Shown piece after piece: positions 35,434 through 45,800 of a DNA stretch of 64,000 nt. The stretch covers positions 95,022 through 159,021 of the forward strand of contig NZ_VHIV01000008.1 in assembly GCF_006494425.1 (NCBI RefSeq), read 5' to 3'. The first letter of the stretch is position 1. Each line of letters starts with the position of its first letter. The position numbers were made by a program, and so were the translations under genes. The notes beneath the pieces were generated by a model, which saw nothing but the letters and a program-made list of their open reading frames with translations, had not been told where the DNA came from and made no database searches. This stretch comes from Bacillus dicomae. GTDB taxonomy: Bacteria > Bacillota > Bacilli > Bacillales > Bacillaceae_G.

Positions 35434-37374
35434 CTATTCAGCATCCATTAATCTAGCTAAAAATGTTCTCCGTTTTTTTTTAGACACAGGTTTTTGTTGC
35501 GTTGCAGATTCTTGTACTGGCTGTTGCTGCATCGTAGGTTGTTGTTGTACTGGTTGTTGGTACATCACTATTGGCTGTTGTACTGGCTGTTGATACATAA
35601 TCACAGGTTGTTGTTGTGGCTGCTGCCCTGTATGAGTATGAGCTTTTACTAGCTTATCTTTTAAGTCTTCAATAATATCCAGCAATTCACGCTCTCTTTC
35701 ACTACTTTTCATTTCAAGCACTTCTTGTTTTCTCTGTTTGAAAGCTAATTCTTCCCTTTCTACTTTGTGTTGATCCTCCTTTAATTTCAATTCACGCTCT
35801 TCCCTATTTTTCTGATACTCTTCTTGTATCTCTTCTTTCCATACAGGAGTTAACTGATGAATCTCATTCTCTAGAACCGCAAATCTCACTTCTTGTTGTT
35901 CATTAGCATCATTCATAATTTGTTCTGTCATTTCTATAGAGTCAGATAGATATTCATTCTTTTTATCAATCAACTCATTTTTGCCTGCTATTTTCAATTC
36001 ATACACTTTCTCTGTAGTTGCTTTTCTCTTTTCAATCTCACTTTCTTTCTGTAATTCTTCTTCACGAGCACTTACTAACGTATTTTTACGCCCTTCTAGT
36101 TCTGATTGATATGCCGTTAATTCAGCTTCTTGCTTCAGTTTAAAAGATTCTAAATCTAATCGTTGTTTTTCAGTGAAAGCAGTTAATTTTTTCTGCATTT
36201 CTTGCACTTCTTTTTTCTCAAACTCATTTAATTGGGTTAATCTCGTTTGAAAACCTTGTTCAAAAATGTCTTGCAGCCTGTCTTCAGCTTCTTTTTGATA
36301 ATCACGCATCATGACTTCTTTATAAATATTTTCAAGAGCCAAACGAATTTCATCTCTCAAATTATTTACTTCTTGATAATACTTGTCTTGAATCAATAAA
36401 AAGTCTTTTCCACTCAACACATTTTTTGCATATTGGATTTTTTTCTTTTCAAGCTCTGTCGTTGCTTCCTCACTCATACCAAACCGACTTAATAAGTGCT
36501 TTACAGTAAATCGTGAATCATATCTCTTTTGCTTTGTTTCAACTTCACTAATGTTCAGATATTCTTCATAATCAGGAAAAACTACATCTTGGATTTGCGC
36601 TTTCATTTCAGGTTTATTATTTGTTTTCTGAGTATCTAAATCGCTATGAAGCAACTCTTCTTCTAAACTTTGAACTAAATCAACTTCATTTGACCGAGTT
36701 GGTAATTCTTCAGCCGTTTTTTCTAAGTCTATTCCTGTAGGTAATTGATCTTTTTCTTCCTCATCAATCGCAAATAGATTATTATCTTCTTTTTGATCTA
36801 ACGCAGCAGCATGTTCCTGTAGTCCTTGTATATCATCTTGTTCAAAATGATTTGTTCCCTTACTATTCAATTCATGCATTGGCATTTCTTCAAAAAGAAT
36901 TCCGTATCCACTCGCAAACTCTTTTTTCACTTCGTTATTAACAGGTGGCATTTCCTCTTCTTTTTTCCCAAACAATTTAGCGAACAACCCACCTTTTTTC
37001 TTTTTGGGTGATTCTTCCTCATGTTCTATAGCTACCCCACCTTCTTCAGCTCTATAACTTTCAAATATACCTTGTTTAATTTCCATTCCTAAGTCAAAAT
37101 CCGTTCCTTTTTCAAGGTCTTTCGAAATAGCATTGAGTAAAGAAAATTCACTTCCTACTTGTACTGGTAATTCAAATTCATACGCTTTTTCATTCTCAAT
37201 ATCTTGCAGTAACAATAACACTTGATCTGATTGTTGATGTTGCTCCATATATCTTTGAATCAACCCTTCAGCTACCTTTAATCCTAATTGCTGTCCATTC
37301 CCTGCTTTATTCTTCTTTAAAAACTTCCTAAAAGTTTTAGATTGTTCTTTTTGCAAAAACTCTACAATATACAC
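35434..37374 (-). CDS. Large coiled-coil transfer protein with Gln/Pro tail
   Basis: This 646-residue soluble protein starts at GTG with GAGG upstream. The first ~100 residues form a small alpha/beta domain. Residues 110-280 are acidic and low-complexity. About 320-575 is a continuous coiled coil rich in Glu, Lys and Gln. The tail (about 585-630) is a Gln/Pro/Val repeat (QQPVIMYQQPVQQP), ending in a basic motif (KKKRRTFLARLMDAE). It lies directly upstream of the coupling protein. Probably a scaffold of the cytoplasmic transfer complex. No family recognised. Confidence 0.65.
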   Translation of the reverse strand: MYIVEFLQKEQSKTFRKFLKKNKAGNGQQLGLKVAEGLIQRYMEQHQQSDQVLLLLQDIENEKAYEFELPVQVGSEFSLLNAISKDLEKGTDFDLGMEIKQGIFESYRAEEGGVAIEHEEESPKKKKGGLFAKLFGKKEEEMPPVNNEVKKEFASGYGILFEEMPMHELNSKGTNHFEQDDIQGLQEHAAALDQKEDNNLFAIDEEEKDQLPTGIDLEKTAEELPTRSNEVDLVQSLEEELLHSDLDTQKTNNKPEMKAQIQDVVFPDYEEYLNISEVETKQKRYDSRFTVKHLLSRFGMSEEATTELEKKKIQYAKNVLSGKDFLLIQDKYYQEVNNLRDEIRLALENIYKEVMMRDYQKEAEDRLQDIFEQGFQTRLTQLNEFEKKEVQEMQKKLTAFTEKQRLDLESFKLKQEAELTAYQSELEGRKNTLVSAREEELQKESEIEKRKATTEKVYELKIAGKNELIDKKNEYLSDSIEMTEQIMNDANEQQEVRFAVLENEIHQLTPVWKEEIQEEYQKNREERELKLKEDQHKVEREELAFKQRKQEVLEMKSSERERELLDIIEDLKDKLVKAHTHTGQQPQQQPVIMYQQPVQQPIVMYQQPVQQQPTMQQQPVQESATQQKPVSKKKRRTFLARLMDAE

Positions 37375-37708
37375 TCTCTTAACCTCATTTCATGTATAGG
37401 ATTTAATTTCTCTTTTACAATTTGCACATACACTAAAAACACACATAAGATATATTGCTGTCACTTTTTCACTTTTCGATATGAGTCTAGATTAAAAGAC
37501 GCTTTCCCGAGCACTCTTTTTCTTTTTGGATAGGCATTAAGTATATTTAGGTAAAACACCCATATACTCTTATAGGTGTTGTTATTAGCGTCATGGGGTG
37601 CTCTGGTCAAGCACTCCTATTTTCTGTTTACGACACAACTATTTTGTTTCGTTTTTTAAAAGCCAAAGAGAAGCCCACAATTAGTAAGCTTCTCTTTCAG
37701 TGTGTTTC
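37375..37708. other. Leader region with hairpins
   Basis: No gene is visible. It contains hairpin AACACC...GGTGTT (37555-37580), GGGTGCT-ctggtca-AGCACTC (37595-37616) and a terminator (37668-37700). It may contain the promoter for the T4CP-side operon. Confidence 0.5.
37668..37700. terminator. Terminator after the pilin gene
   Basis: AAAGAGAAGC and GCTTCTCTTT pair around a 12-base loop on the minus strand, just after the pilin stop. Confidence 0.82.
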
Positions 37709-37987
37709 TTAGAAACCAGATGTAACACCTTGAATTGTACTTCCTAGCGCTCCTGCGCCCCATAAAAGAATGCCACCAACAACAATGTACATTAACCATT
37801 TTTTTGCTGTACGGCTTGGCCCTTCACCAAACATGAACATGAAACCAATGATACATACACAGAAAATAATAACTGCCAAACCAATTCCTTGTAATTTTCC
37901 AGTCCAACTCGTTAAAGCACCTCTAACAGAGTCAAAGAAATCATTATAAGTTAGTAATTTCACCGCAAAAATAGTAAATAGATCCAT
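37709..37987 (-). CDS. VirB2/TrbC-like pilin subunit
   Basis: This 92-residue protein has two hydrophobic helices (about 33-54 and 65-88) joined by a short basic loop (GEGPSRTAKKW). It ends GALGSTIQGVTSGF. This is the plan of TrbC/VirB2 conjugative pilins, here without a classic cleaved signal peptide. It would form the extracellular part of the mating channel. A strong terminator follows, giving it its own high-level transcript end, as is usual for a major subunit. Confidence 0.72.
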   Translation of the reverse strand: MDLFTIFAVKLLTYNDFFDSVRGALTSWTGKLQGIGLAVIIFCVCIIGFMFMFGEGPSRTAKKWLMYIVVGGILLWGAGALGSTIQGVTSGF

Positions 37988-38004
37988 TTTAAATTCCCTC
38001 TTTC

Positions 38005-38253
38005 TTAATTATGTGTGTGATTTTGTCTTTTTTCTTCTTGTTTAACAACTGAATCTGCAATAATCTCCATCGAAGCGTCTTCTAACATTTTGTTTCGCCA
38101 CTTCGGATTTTCTCCTTGTAACAGGGACAAGCAGTTGCTATTCACAATCTCTTGTGACCAACTTTCATATGTCTTTCCCTCTTTCTTTAAAATTACTGTT
38201 ACTGCATCCTGATACGGTGCTTTTTCCACTTTATTCTTTCTTGGATTTGCCAT
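38005..38253 (-). CDS. Small soluble protein
   Basis: This 82-residue charged protein (MANPRKNKVEKAPYQDAVTVILKKEGKTY) lies 17 bp upstream of the pilin gene. Not recognised. Confidence 0.55.
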   Translation of the reverse strand: MANPRKNKVEKAPYQDAVTVILKKEGKTYESWSQEIVNSNCLSLLQGENPKWRNKMLEDASMEIIADSVVKQEEKRQNHTHN

Positions 38254-38271
38254 ATTTCCTAACTCCTTTAC

Positions 38272-38418
38272 TTAATACTTCGTATTTTTGTGAGAGATAA
38301 AATGCTGAAATACTTCCTCAACTTCAGGGATTCCGTCTGAACAAATCGTTATGATCGCTATGAGTGCAATCACGCCCCCCATAAGAATCATTAAGCGAAA
38401 CACATTGTTTTCAAGCAT
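38272..38418 (-). CDS. 48-residue one-TM peptide
   Basis: ATG at 38418 has GAAGGTG upstream. The peptide starts MLENNVFRLMILMGGVIALI and ends with a polar tail (HKNTKY). One TM helix spans about 8-27. It fits exactly between two neighbours on the same strand. It resembles other MLxxN-type mini membrane proteins in this operon. Confidence 0.6.
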   Translation of the reverse strand: MLENNVFRLMILMGGVIALIAIITICSDGIPEVEEVFQHFISHKNTKY

Positions 38419-38436
38419 CTTTTTGACACCTTCTCT

Positions 38437-38799
38437 CTAGCGCACTTGTGAAGTTGCAGAACCGTGAAACTCCATTTTTACATCAGGCAAGTTAAAAAGG
38501 ATTATCTTTAAATTTGCTACAACCTGATAATCCACTACGTCACCAAAGTTCACTTTCTTGTTTAATTGGTCACTTTTAACACTTAAAGCCCCTTGATACT
38601 GCTTTTCGCTATAATCTTTTAAATTAGCTGCAGCTTCTTTTGTTAAGCCACCATGTCTCTCAATTTGATAGTTAACTTGTTGTTTATACGAGTTCACATC
38701 GCTTAATTGAATACAAAAAAGAGCTACTGCCACCATTATCATGATTAACATTAGCCCTACAAACCACTTCACTATTAACATAATGGAACTATCTAGCAT
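38437..38799 (-). CDS. TadE-like pseudopilin candidate
   Basis: This 120-residue protein has one N-terminal TM helix (about 8-31) and a soluble beta-rich remainder (YQGALSVKSDQLNKKVNFGDVVDYQVV). TadE and DUF4320-type proteins have this plan and lie next to TadB/TadC genes, as here. It is probably a minor pilus component. Confidence 0.6.
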   Translation of the reverse strand: MLDSSIMLIVKWFVGLMLIMIMVAVALFCIQLSDVNSYKQQVNYQIERHGGLTKEAAANLKDYSEKQYQGALSVKSDQLNKKVNFGDVVDYQVVANLKIILFNLPDVKMEFHGSATSQVR

Positions 38800-38838
38800 G
38801 ATTCACACCTACTCATTTTCTTTCCCCTCCCTTATGAT

Positions 38839-39588
38839 CTATGAGAGATTAATGGATGATAAGTGATGGACTAGCACCGCTGCTGCAAACCCTAATACTA
38901 ATATGAAAGAACTCATAACAATTTTAGTAGGGAAGAAGTTAAATCTTCTTAGCTTAAAAGTTATGATTTCATCTATCGCTCTTTGTAATTCAGCACTTGC
39001 CATTTGCCCTAGCTCATTAATTACATTTGTATCACTAGAGTTTTGCTGGAAATCGTATATGGTTTGCATGATATTTATCGACATATCGCTTCCACTGGAA
39101 CGCATAGCGTAATCCGTAAAAGGCTGAATATCATTGGGCTTATCTGTCATTTCAGACATTAACTTAGCTAATGAATTCTTATCTACTGGATTGTCCATTC
39201 GGTTCAGTATCTTTCGAAAAACCTGATACAAGCTCGTTGATTCGCCCGATTCTTTTAAATAAGGAATCAGCAGCCTTGTAAACTTAGAGAAGTTTAAATG
39301 TCTTTCAAACTTAAAAGCATTATACATTTTCACAACATGGGTATACTTAGAGCGATAAAAGAAGAAAGGCAACCCAAAAGCTAATAGATAACACCAACTT
39401 GTGAAGAACAGGCCTAATAACAATCCGAAAAAGCTCAGTAAGATTGTTTGGGTTATTCGTTTCTTTTGAAATTTATTAATCATTTGTTGGGTGTTTCCCA
39501 TCTCTTCTAACATGCTGTATAAATCCTCTTCAGCAAACATTCGATTATAACGGTTCTTTTTAATGCTTTTAGCTGTTACTACTCTCAT
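38839..39588 (-). CDS. TadC-like type II secretion F-domain protein
   Basis: This 249-residue membrane protein has TM segments at about 50-80 and 220-242. A helical cytoplasmic domain lies between, with LMSEMTDKPNDIQPFTDYAMRSSG and IDEIITFKLRRFNFFPTK. A pair of F-type proteins beside a TadA ATPase is the Tad/Flp platform. It overlaps the TadB-like gene by ATGA. Confidence 0.75.
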   Translation of the reverse strand: MRVVTAKSIKKNRYNRMFAEEDLYSMLEEMGNTQQMINKFQKKRITQTILLSFFGLLLGLFFTSWCYLLAFGLPFFFYRSKYTHVVKMYNAFKFERHLNFSKFTRLLIPYLKESGESTSLYQVFRKILNRMDNPVDKNSLAKLMSEMTDKPNDIQPFTDYAMRSSGSDMSINIMQTIYDFQQNSSDTNVINELGQMASAELQRAIDEIITFKLRRFNFFPTKIVMSSFILVLGFAAAVLVHHLSSINLS

Positions 39589-40418
39589 GCTTTGACCTCC
39601 ATGATTGAGTCATCAAAAAGATATGTAGTAAAGGATTTAAAGAAGAAACACATTAATGTCATGTAAATACCACTTGTAATCCAGCCAATCGGATGCCTTG
39701 CGAATGCCGTTATATACGTTTTAAAGCCAAAAGAAAAAGTAATCGCAAGGACAAACACCACGATTACCCCACAAAGCATTTTCATATCTTTTAGATGTCC
39801 TTCTTTTTTACGCTCGTAATCATCCTTTTTCTCTTTCATCTCATTGTGATGCGTTTTAATATCTTTCAATGTTTCCAGATTCGTTCTCCCCTCTAACACG
39901 CACGTTTCAAGCTGTTCTAAATACTGGTCGAATGTAATATCATCACGATATTTATTCGACATTTGTTTAAAAGCCTGAAGTACTTGCTCCTGATCCGCCC
40001 CCATTACGCTTGCTAATAATATTTTTAAGTCCGCTCTCAATTCTCCTTGTGAGCGATCACTCGCTCTTTGTAAAGAAGTTAATAGCGTTTGACTATCATT
40101 CGCTAACAGCGAAGTCATATTATTAACAAACTTATTTCTTTCCCGAAATGAATCACGCTCATATGCCCTTTTAATGACTTTCGGCATTAACACTTTCAAT
40201 CCATATAATGCTCCGATGCATCCTAAAATTAACGATAACCACCATATATAGAGCAATAGAAAAGAAAATACCCCTGTAACTAATCCTGGAATAATCGCAT
40301 ATCGAAGATAATCCTTTTTATTTAAAGGCTTCCCATATGCAACCTTGAAAGCATTGATTTCTTCTGCATTCACAAATTTCTTTTTCTTGGTTTTCGCATT
40401 AAATGTAGAGATTCTCAT
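39585..40418 (-). CDS. TadB-like type II secretion F-domain protein
   Basis: This 277-residue protein has two TM segments near 40-75 and two near 215-260, flanking a cytoplasmic helical domain (SLLANDSQTLLTSLQRASDR, VLEGRTNLETLKDIKTHHNEM). It is the upstream partner of the TadC-like gene and follows the TadA-like ATPase gene. Together they would form the inner-membrane platform of a Tad-like pilus or secretion device. Confidence 0.75.
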   Translation of the reverse strand: MRISTFNAKTKKKKFVNAEEINAFKVAYGKPLNKKDYLRYAIIPGLVTGVFSFLLLYIWWLSLILGCIGALYGLKVLMPKVIKRAYERDSFRERNKFVNNMTSLLANDSQTLLTSLQRASDRSQGELRADLKILLASVMGADQEQVLQAFKQMSNKYRDDITFDQYLEQLETCVLEGRTNLETLKDIKTHHNEMKEKKDDYERKKEGHLKDMKMLCGVIVVFVLAITFSFGFKTYITAFARHPIGWITSGIYMTLMCFFFKSFTTYLFDDSIMEVKA

Positions 40419-40450
40419 ACTTCATACCTCCTTTCCAAAGAACTCTTTCC

Positions 40451-41782
40451 TTACCTACTAATAATTAAGCCCTTTTTGAAGGCTACTTCATCCGTATACT
40501 TAGGAAGTTCATAGCTCAAATCAATTTCTGCCAATTTGTCATAAAATTCTTCTGATAATGTTCCTGTAGAGAATGTGAATTTGCCATTCCGGTATTTTTG
40601 TTCAAATACCATTTGGCATCCCTCAACTGAATACTCCACTATTTTTGCTAGATAGCGAATCACCCGTTTAATTGGTTTCCCTGTTGTATCAGTCGTTTTT
40701 ACTACTACACGCTTAATATGGAAGCCAAAATTAAAGTAACGCATGATATCTTCTTCGAGTGACTTTTCATCTACCTGATATCCGATTTTGGACATATTCA
40801 CGAGCCTTTTCGGTGATGTTTCTGCATCTACCGAGTGCAGCGAAGTCACTACATGATGTCCTGATAATACTGCTTGAATCATTTCATATGTTTCTTTTCC
40901 ACGAAGCTCAGAAATCATAATCCAACGTGGATTATTTCGTAAGGCAGCCACTATTTCGTCCGTCACAGTAACCCCGTTTCCAGTTAACCAACTAAATACA
41001 TCTTTATCAGGAAACAAGGACTTAACATGTGTTTCAGGGACATCTTCAATCATAATCGCCTTATGATCGAAACGCACAAACGAGAATAAGAGTTTTAAAA
41101 CTTCCGTTTTTCCTGTTCCTGTTTCACCCGAAATTAAGATGTTATTTCGACTTTCCATTACTACTCTAAAAAAGTCATATATGAATTGAGGGGCAAACGT
41201 TTCAAAATTCTTCTCATTCAGTACCAAATTAGGACGAACAATCCTCAATGACATGGTAGAATTACCATTTGTATTTTGGCTGTGTACCGCATTAATACGA
41301 ATTGAACCGTACACACCGTCAAAGATAGGGTTTTTAGGAGTAAACTCTTTTCCCACCGCATGAGCAAATTTCTGAATTAATCGTGTGATATACTGTTCGG
41401 TAATTTGATGTTCATTGTCTTTATAAATCTCTTTATAATCACTTGATTCCACAATTAAATGACTACCGTTATAAGATATATCCGTAATATCGGGACGATC
41501 TTTAATTAATCTTTCTATAACGCCCGTCCCGACAATCTCAGATACAACATATTCAATTACATCATCCACGCTGTCTTCATCATAATCCATAAAGTAAGCT
41601 GGGTACTCCTGCTTAATTTTCCTCTTTATTTCTTGCCTTGCTTCTTCTTTTAATAGTGCATCTATAACTAACTCAGCATATCTATTTTTCAATTCATTTC
41701 TTATCGTTTCTAACTTTTTGGAACTGAAATCATGGAAGTCTGTATGATGACCGTTTTCTTTTTTCACACCAAGTATTTTCAT
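40451..41782 (-). CDS. TadA/VirB11-type secretion ATPase
   Basis: This 443-residue ATPase (start at 41782, with AAAGGAGAAACG upstream) has Walker A (NILISGETGTGKTEVLKLL) and the Asp box (AIMIEDVPETHV). The Walker B-region WIMISELRGKETYEMIQAVLSGH follows, then the His box (HVVTSLHSVDAE). The N-terminal domain with DDVIEYVVSEIVGTGVIERL is CpaF-like. It is hexameric in the family and drives pilus or secretion dynamics. It may also serve as VirB11 of the T4SS, since no other VirB11 gene is visible here. Confidence 0.9.
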   Translation of the reverse strand: MKILGVKKENGHHTDFHDFSSKKLETIRNELKNRYAELVIDALLKEEARQEIKRKIKQEYPAYFMDYDEDSVDDVIEYVVSEIVGTGVIERLIKDRPDITDISYNGSHLIVESSDYKEIYKDNEHQITEQYITRLIQKFAHAVGKEFTPKNPIFDGVYGSIRINAVHSQNTNGNSTMSLRIVRPNLVLNEKNFETFAPQFIYDFFRVVMESRNNILISGETGTGKTEVLKLLFSFVRFDHKAIMIEDVPETHVKSLFPDKDVFSWLTGNGVTVTDEIVAALRNNPRWIMISELRGKETYEMIQAVLSGHHVVTSLHSVDAETSPKRLVNMSKIGYQVDEKSLEEDIMRYFNFGFHIKRVVVKTTDTTGKPIKRVIRYLAKIVEYSVEGCQMVFEQKYRNGKFTFSTGTLSEEFYDKLAEIDLSYELPKYTDEVAFKKGLIISR

Positions 41783-41798
41783 TCGTTTCTCCTTTCTT

Positions 41799-42278
41799 TT
41801 AAGATGATGCAATACTTACTTTATAAGTCGCTTGATACGTTTGATCTCCGTCATGGATAATGGCTCGAATTGCTTTAGTAGAGCCATTCTTATTATCTAA
41901 GTACTTAAATTCGTATGTTGCATCGCTACTGATCTTTACAAGTTTATTTGACTCAATACGTTTCTTAAAATCCTTTTCAAAGTCACTCTTTACAATAAAC
42001 AGCTCTCCACTTTGCACACGGGAGCTATTATCTGCATTCGAGATTACACTTGCTCGAACTGTCTCTGTAACGCCTTGTGTAATAGAATCCGTAGCGAAAT
42101 TCTCTCTATAGTAATAACCACCGATAGAAACTAAGAAAAGCCCTAAAACGATTATCATGAGGATGAATGGATGTTCTTTCAGCTCCTTCACTCCTTCCCA
42201 AACAAATAAGGAGAGAAATTCTCTCTCCCCTTGTTGGATATAATTATTTAACCGAGGAAAGTTTTTCTGTAAATACAC
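41799..42278 (-). CDS. One-TM secreted-domain protein of the Tad cluster
   Basis: This 159-residue protein has a cytoplasmic start, one TM (about 38-56) and a C-terminal beta domain (DATYEFKYLDNKNGSTKAIRAII). The start is uncertain: a GTG at 42278 without a clear ribosome site. The coding start also carries a hairpin (GGAGAGA with TCTCTCC, about 42210-42230). It may be a pseudopilin or T4SS accessory protein. Confidence 0.5.
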   Translation of the reverse strand: MYLQKNFPRLNNYIQQGEREFLSLFVWEGVKELKEHPFILMIIVLGLFLVSIGGYYYRENFATDSITQGVTETVRASVISNADNSSRVQSGELFIVKSDFEKDFKKRIESNKLVKISSDATYEFKYLDNKNGSTKAIRAIIHDGDQTYQATYKVSIASS

Positions 42279-42293
42279 TGATTACTGATTTAG

Positions 42294-42392
42294 TTAAGTC
42301 AGGAAAAGCAACAGAAACAACCCTACTAAAGCAGCTCCTACAACTACTGCACCAATCATCCACCAACTACGATCCGTATTTTGATCTAACAT
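42294..42392 (-). CDS. 32-residue one-TM peptide
   Basis: ATG at 42392 encodes MLDQNTDRSWWMIGAVVVGA, continuing to FLLLFLT. It is nearly all one TM helix. It is placed between two operon genes on the same strand. Size and form would suit a Flp-like mini-pilin or a channel accessory. Not recognised. Confidence 0.5.
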   Translation of the reverse strand: MLDQNTDRSWWMIGAVVVGAALVGLFLLLFLT

Positions 42393-42428
42393 GTTTCAAC
42401 ATCCTCTCGATTTTTGTTTTTTTATATA

Positions 42429-42463
42429 AAAAAGAGACGTAATAAAAATCACGTCTCTTTTTC
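42429..42463. terminator. Terminator
   Basis: AAAAAGAGACGT and ACGTCTCTTTTT pair around a 10-base loop, after the stop of the 124-residue gene on the minus strand. Confidence 0.85.
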
Positions 42464-42466
42464 TAC

Positions 42467-42841
42467 CTAATATAACTTAATTCCTAATTTGATTGCTCTT
42501 TCTACCGTTAGGTACTTACTTAACATCAACATATTAATTGCCCCTAATGTAGTCGGCATCAAATCGTTTATAAAGTTGTGGATTTTGTCTTTTACAAAGA
42601 CAACCCACATATTCAAGCTAAATCCATCAAATTGACTCATATCAAAACTAAAGTCGAAATGGAACATATCTTTTATTGAGAAGTTCCCTGAAAGTAAACC
42701 CCCGATGCCTGCTTGTGTAAAAGCGGAAAGGCTGCCTTGTAACGAATATCCAATTAAACGAATTACAATCCCCGTAATGACGAAGTATAGCGCCATAAAG
42801 ATGATTTGTTTTTTGGCTGAACTGTATGTTAGGACATTCAC
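42467..42841 (-). CDS. Two-TM protein
   Basis: This 124-residue protein (GTG start with GGAAAGGAG upstream) has a hydrophobic helix at about 11-30, a Phe/Gly-rich middle (FSIKDMFHFDFSFDMSQFDGF) and a second hydrophobic stretch near 92-110. It lies 20 bp after the giant exported protein gene and may anchor it. Not recognised. Confidence 0.55.
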   Translation of the reverse strand: MNVLTYSSAKKQIIFMALYFVITGIVIRLIGYSLQGSLSAFTQAGIGGLLSGNFSIKDMFHFDFSFDMSQFDGFSLNMWVVFVKDKIHNFINDLMPTTLGAINMLMLSKYLTVERAIKLGIKLY

Positions 42842-42860
42842 TCTGTTCTCAACTCCTTTC

Positions 42861-45800
42861 CTATCGCTTTAACCAAGCAACATCTTCATCCGACCAGCCC
42901 GAAGGCTTGCCATTTGAGAAAGGATTTCTTGGATCAACAGGCTCTACAAGTATTTCATCTTCTTTTAATGTTTCAGAGCCGATTGTCCCATACATAAATG
43001 CATAGACAAGTAATGGCTGCGTCACTTCAAAATTCACTTTATTAGCTCCAATTGGCAACACAGATTTTACAAAATTATTGTAATCTCCTAAATCAGCCCA
43101 TATTGGAGCATATAATTTACGCTTCCCATCTTTCAATGCATTCTTAATACGAGAATCTTTGTCTTTGACTTGCTGATCCGTAAATAAAGCACCTGTTTTT
43201 TGTTCCACATTGACATGTGGTAATTCAAAGGTGAAATTGGTGTTCTTTTTATCTGAACTAGCGCTTTGTTTCGTTTCGTCCAGTGGAACGATGACATGTT
43301 CATCTTTCTTCGCATAATTCAAATGCGAGTCAATTAATCTCTTATCCACTAAGGCATTTGCCTTGATATCATAAACGGCTGCCAATTCATTGTGATAACT
43401 GGCTTCTGTTTTTAACTCAAAACCATAACCTGTTTTTTGTTTAGGTAGCTGCTTCAGCGGAATAGTAAGTGTTTCATGGAAAACTTCCATCTCTTTTCCG
43501 ACTTCACGCTCCGTCATGATAACACCTTTGTATTTCAATTCCGTAGATTCTTTGCTATTTGCCTTCACTGTTTCTTCAGAAGAAGTATAACCATCCGTAT
43601 CTACCTTGTTTTTACCTTCTACAATCGAAATAGATTCTTTATTTACCTTTTCGAATCTCACTTCGTAATTTCTCTTACTATTTTTCTTTAAAAACTTAGG
43701 TTCGACTTTAAACTTTACTTCTTCAGGCAGTTGATCAATCGTATACACCTTACTACCAACAAGCTGATTATCATCCTTATCATACAAGTTAACCGTAATT
43801 TCATCCTTACTTGCTTCCTCATACACAATATCTTTATCTAACCTTACGGTTACAGGAAGTCCATTTTCAGCTGGTGCAGTATCAATCCTTATTTTTCTCA
43901 AGCCTATATTTGCATTCGCTACAATGGTATACCGTACTTGATTCGAGATAGGTGATAACTTGTAATCAACAGATGTATTAACCACTGTTTTACTGACATA
44001 TTGATCGCCAAATTCATTCTTATGTGTACCGTAAACGAGGTTCATTTTTACAACATCGCTGCTACTTAATGAGTCATTTATATACAACAAAATAGAGACC
44101 ACTTTTGATAAGTCCTGCTCTCCTGTGTACCTGTACCAACCATTTGACTGTAAATCAATCTTGTTGGGGTTATTTGATTCAACAAAGCTATTATTTAGCC
44201 ATATTTCAACGTTTTTATGATTCGGGTTGTCCATTGTTAATTGTTTTAAGAATGTTACACCATGAAAGGCAGAACCGTTTTCATCCTTATTTCTAGGGAC
44301 ATGCGTTAATGCTTTTACATGTGCTTCATCTTTCACAGTCGTATATGGCTGCACCCCAATTTCATAATCACTATTTTTTTTACCTGTAACTTTTTTTATG
44401 GTTTCACTCACACCAACCATACCGATTTTTACAATTGAGATATTCTTAGAGCTTGTTCGAAACTTCTCTAATCTAGTATCCATAGAACTACTTAATACAT
44501 TTTGAATCTCTAGTCCTACTTGATTTCCTTGCGGGAGCAACACCGGATTAATACGAGTCTCAAAATTTATTTTTTTAAGCACTTTGTTACTACGAGTTAA
44601 GGTATCATACCAAATCAAATGATTGCTTCCATCACTTTGTTGTTCAATCTTTGGTTCAATGTATTGGTCACCATATTTCGCAGTTCCAACTACATAATCA
44701 AGACCTTTAGGTATCTTTACTCTCATTTCTATTTTTTCATCTAGATACGTAAAGTCCATTTCATCAGGTAATTTCACCAAATTATCAACAGTTACATTCA
44801 CATTATCCGAACTGTAATAAGTTGTTTTATTGGTTGTCACCTCACTGCTTGTTTCACCGTTCATAATGCCTAACGTTTCAAAGTTAACACTACTTTTTAC
44901 AGGTGATTGCAATTTTGTCATAACTCCGTTTTCATCATACTCCGTATAGTTGTTATAAGCCATGTTTTCAGCAACACGGTAACGTGTTTTTCTATCGGCA
45001 GTAGGAAAAACATCAGCTGCTGTTGCAATTATGTTTGGTGTACCTTTTTCATTTACACTACCAACTTTTCTAGTTTTTACTTTGAAGAAAATCCCCCTTT
45101 CAATGATTGTTCCAGTGGAAAACATATCTTGGATATCATTTTTAATGGCTGCGATTTCTCCATATTTTCTAGCTTCATCATACGTAGTGTACCACTCATA
45201 GTCTTCTTCTTTATTTTGTGTTATAGCTTGAAACGAGTTATTATTTTTCCTTGCTATACCATAATAGACTTTTTGTTTATCTGAATTGCTTATAGTTGTC
45301 CCAAGCAGGGACGTATAACCATGACTCAATATATTTTTTGCAGCCCTTTCTCCAGCTTCTTTTGTTAAATAGAATGAATCTGTATTCCATTTATAAACAA
45401 TGATCGCTCCACCTTCAGTAACAGCATGAACATTTAAATCAGCATGCATCTTAACATCTTGTCCAACAATAGTTGTTGCATCACCTTTAGAAACCGTACT
45501 ATACCCTACATTTGGTGTACCTAGTTCTTTACCATCAAGAGTAAAGAAAGCATTTTGAAGAGAGTATGACCCATTAACCGTGTTCCTTTCAGTAATTGTT
45601 GTACTGGTACTTGCGTTATAAGAAATCACATTCCCTTTGCTGTCCTCATAAGAGTCAACAATGCATTTTAAATCATAATAAACATTATTAGGTTTATTAA
45701 TCTGATTGTTCTTTCCTAATGAACGGTACTCGTTAGGAGTATGGATTAAAAATGCTACTGTTGAAAATGCCTTTTGGTTCTTAGAAAAAGAAGGGACATT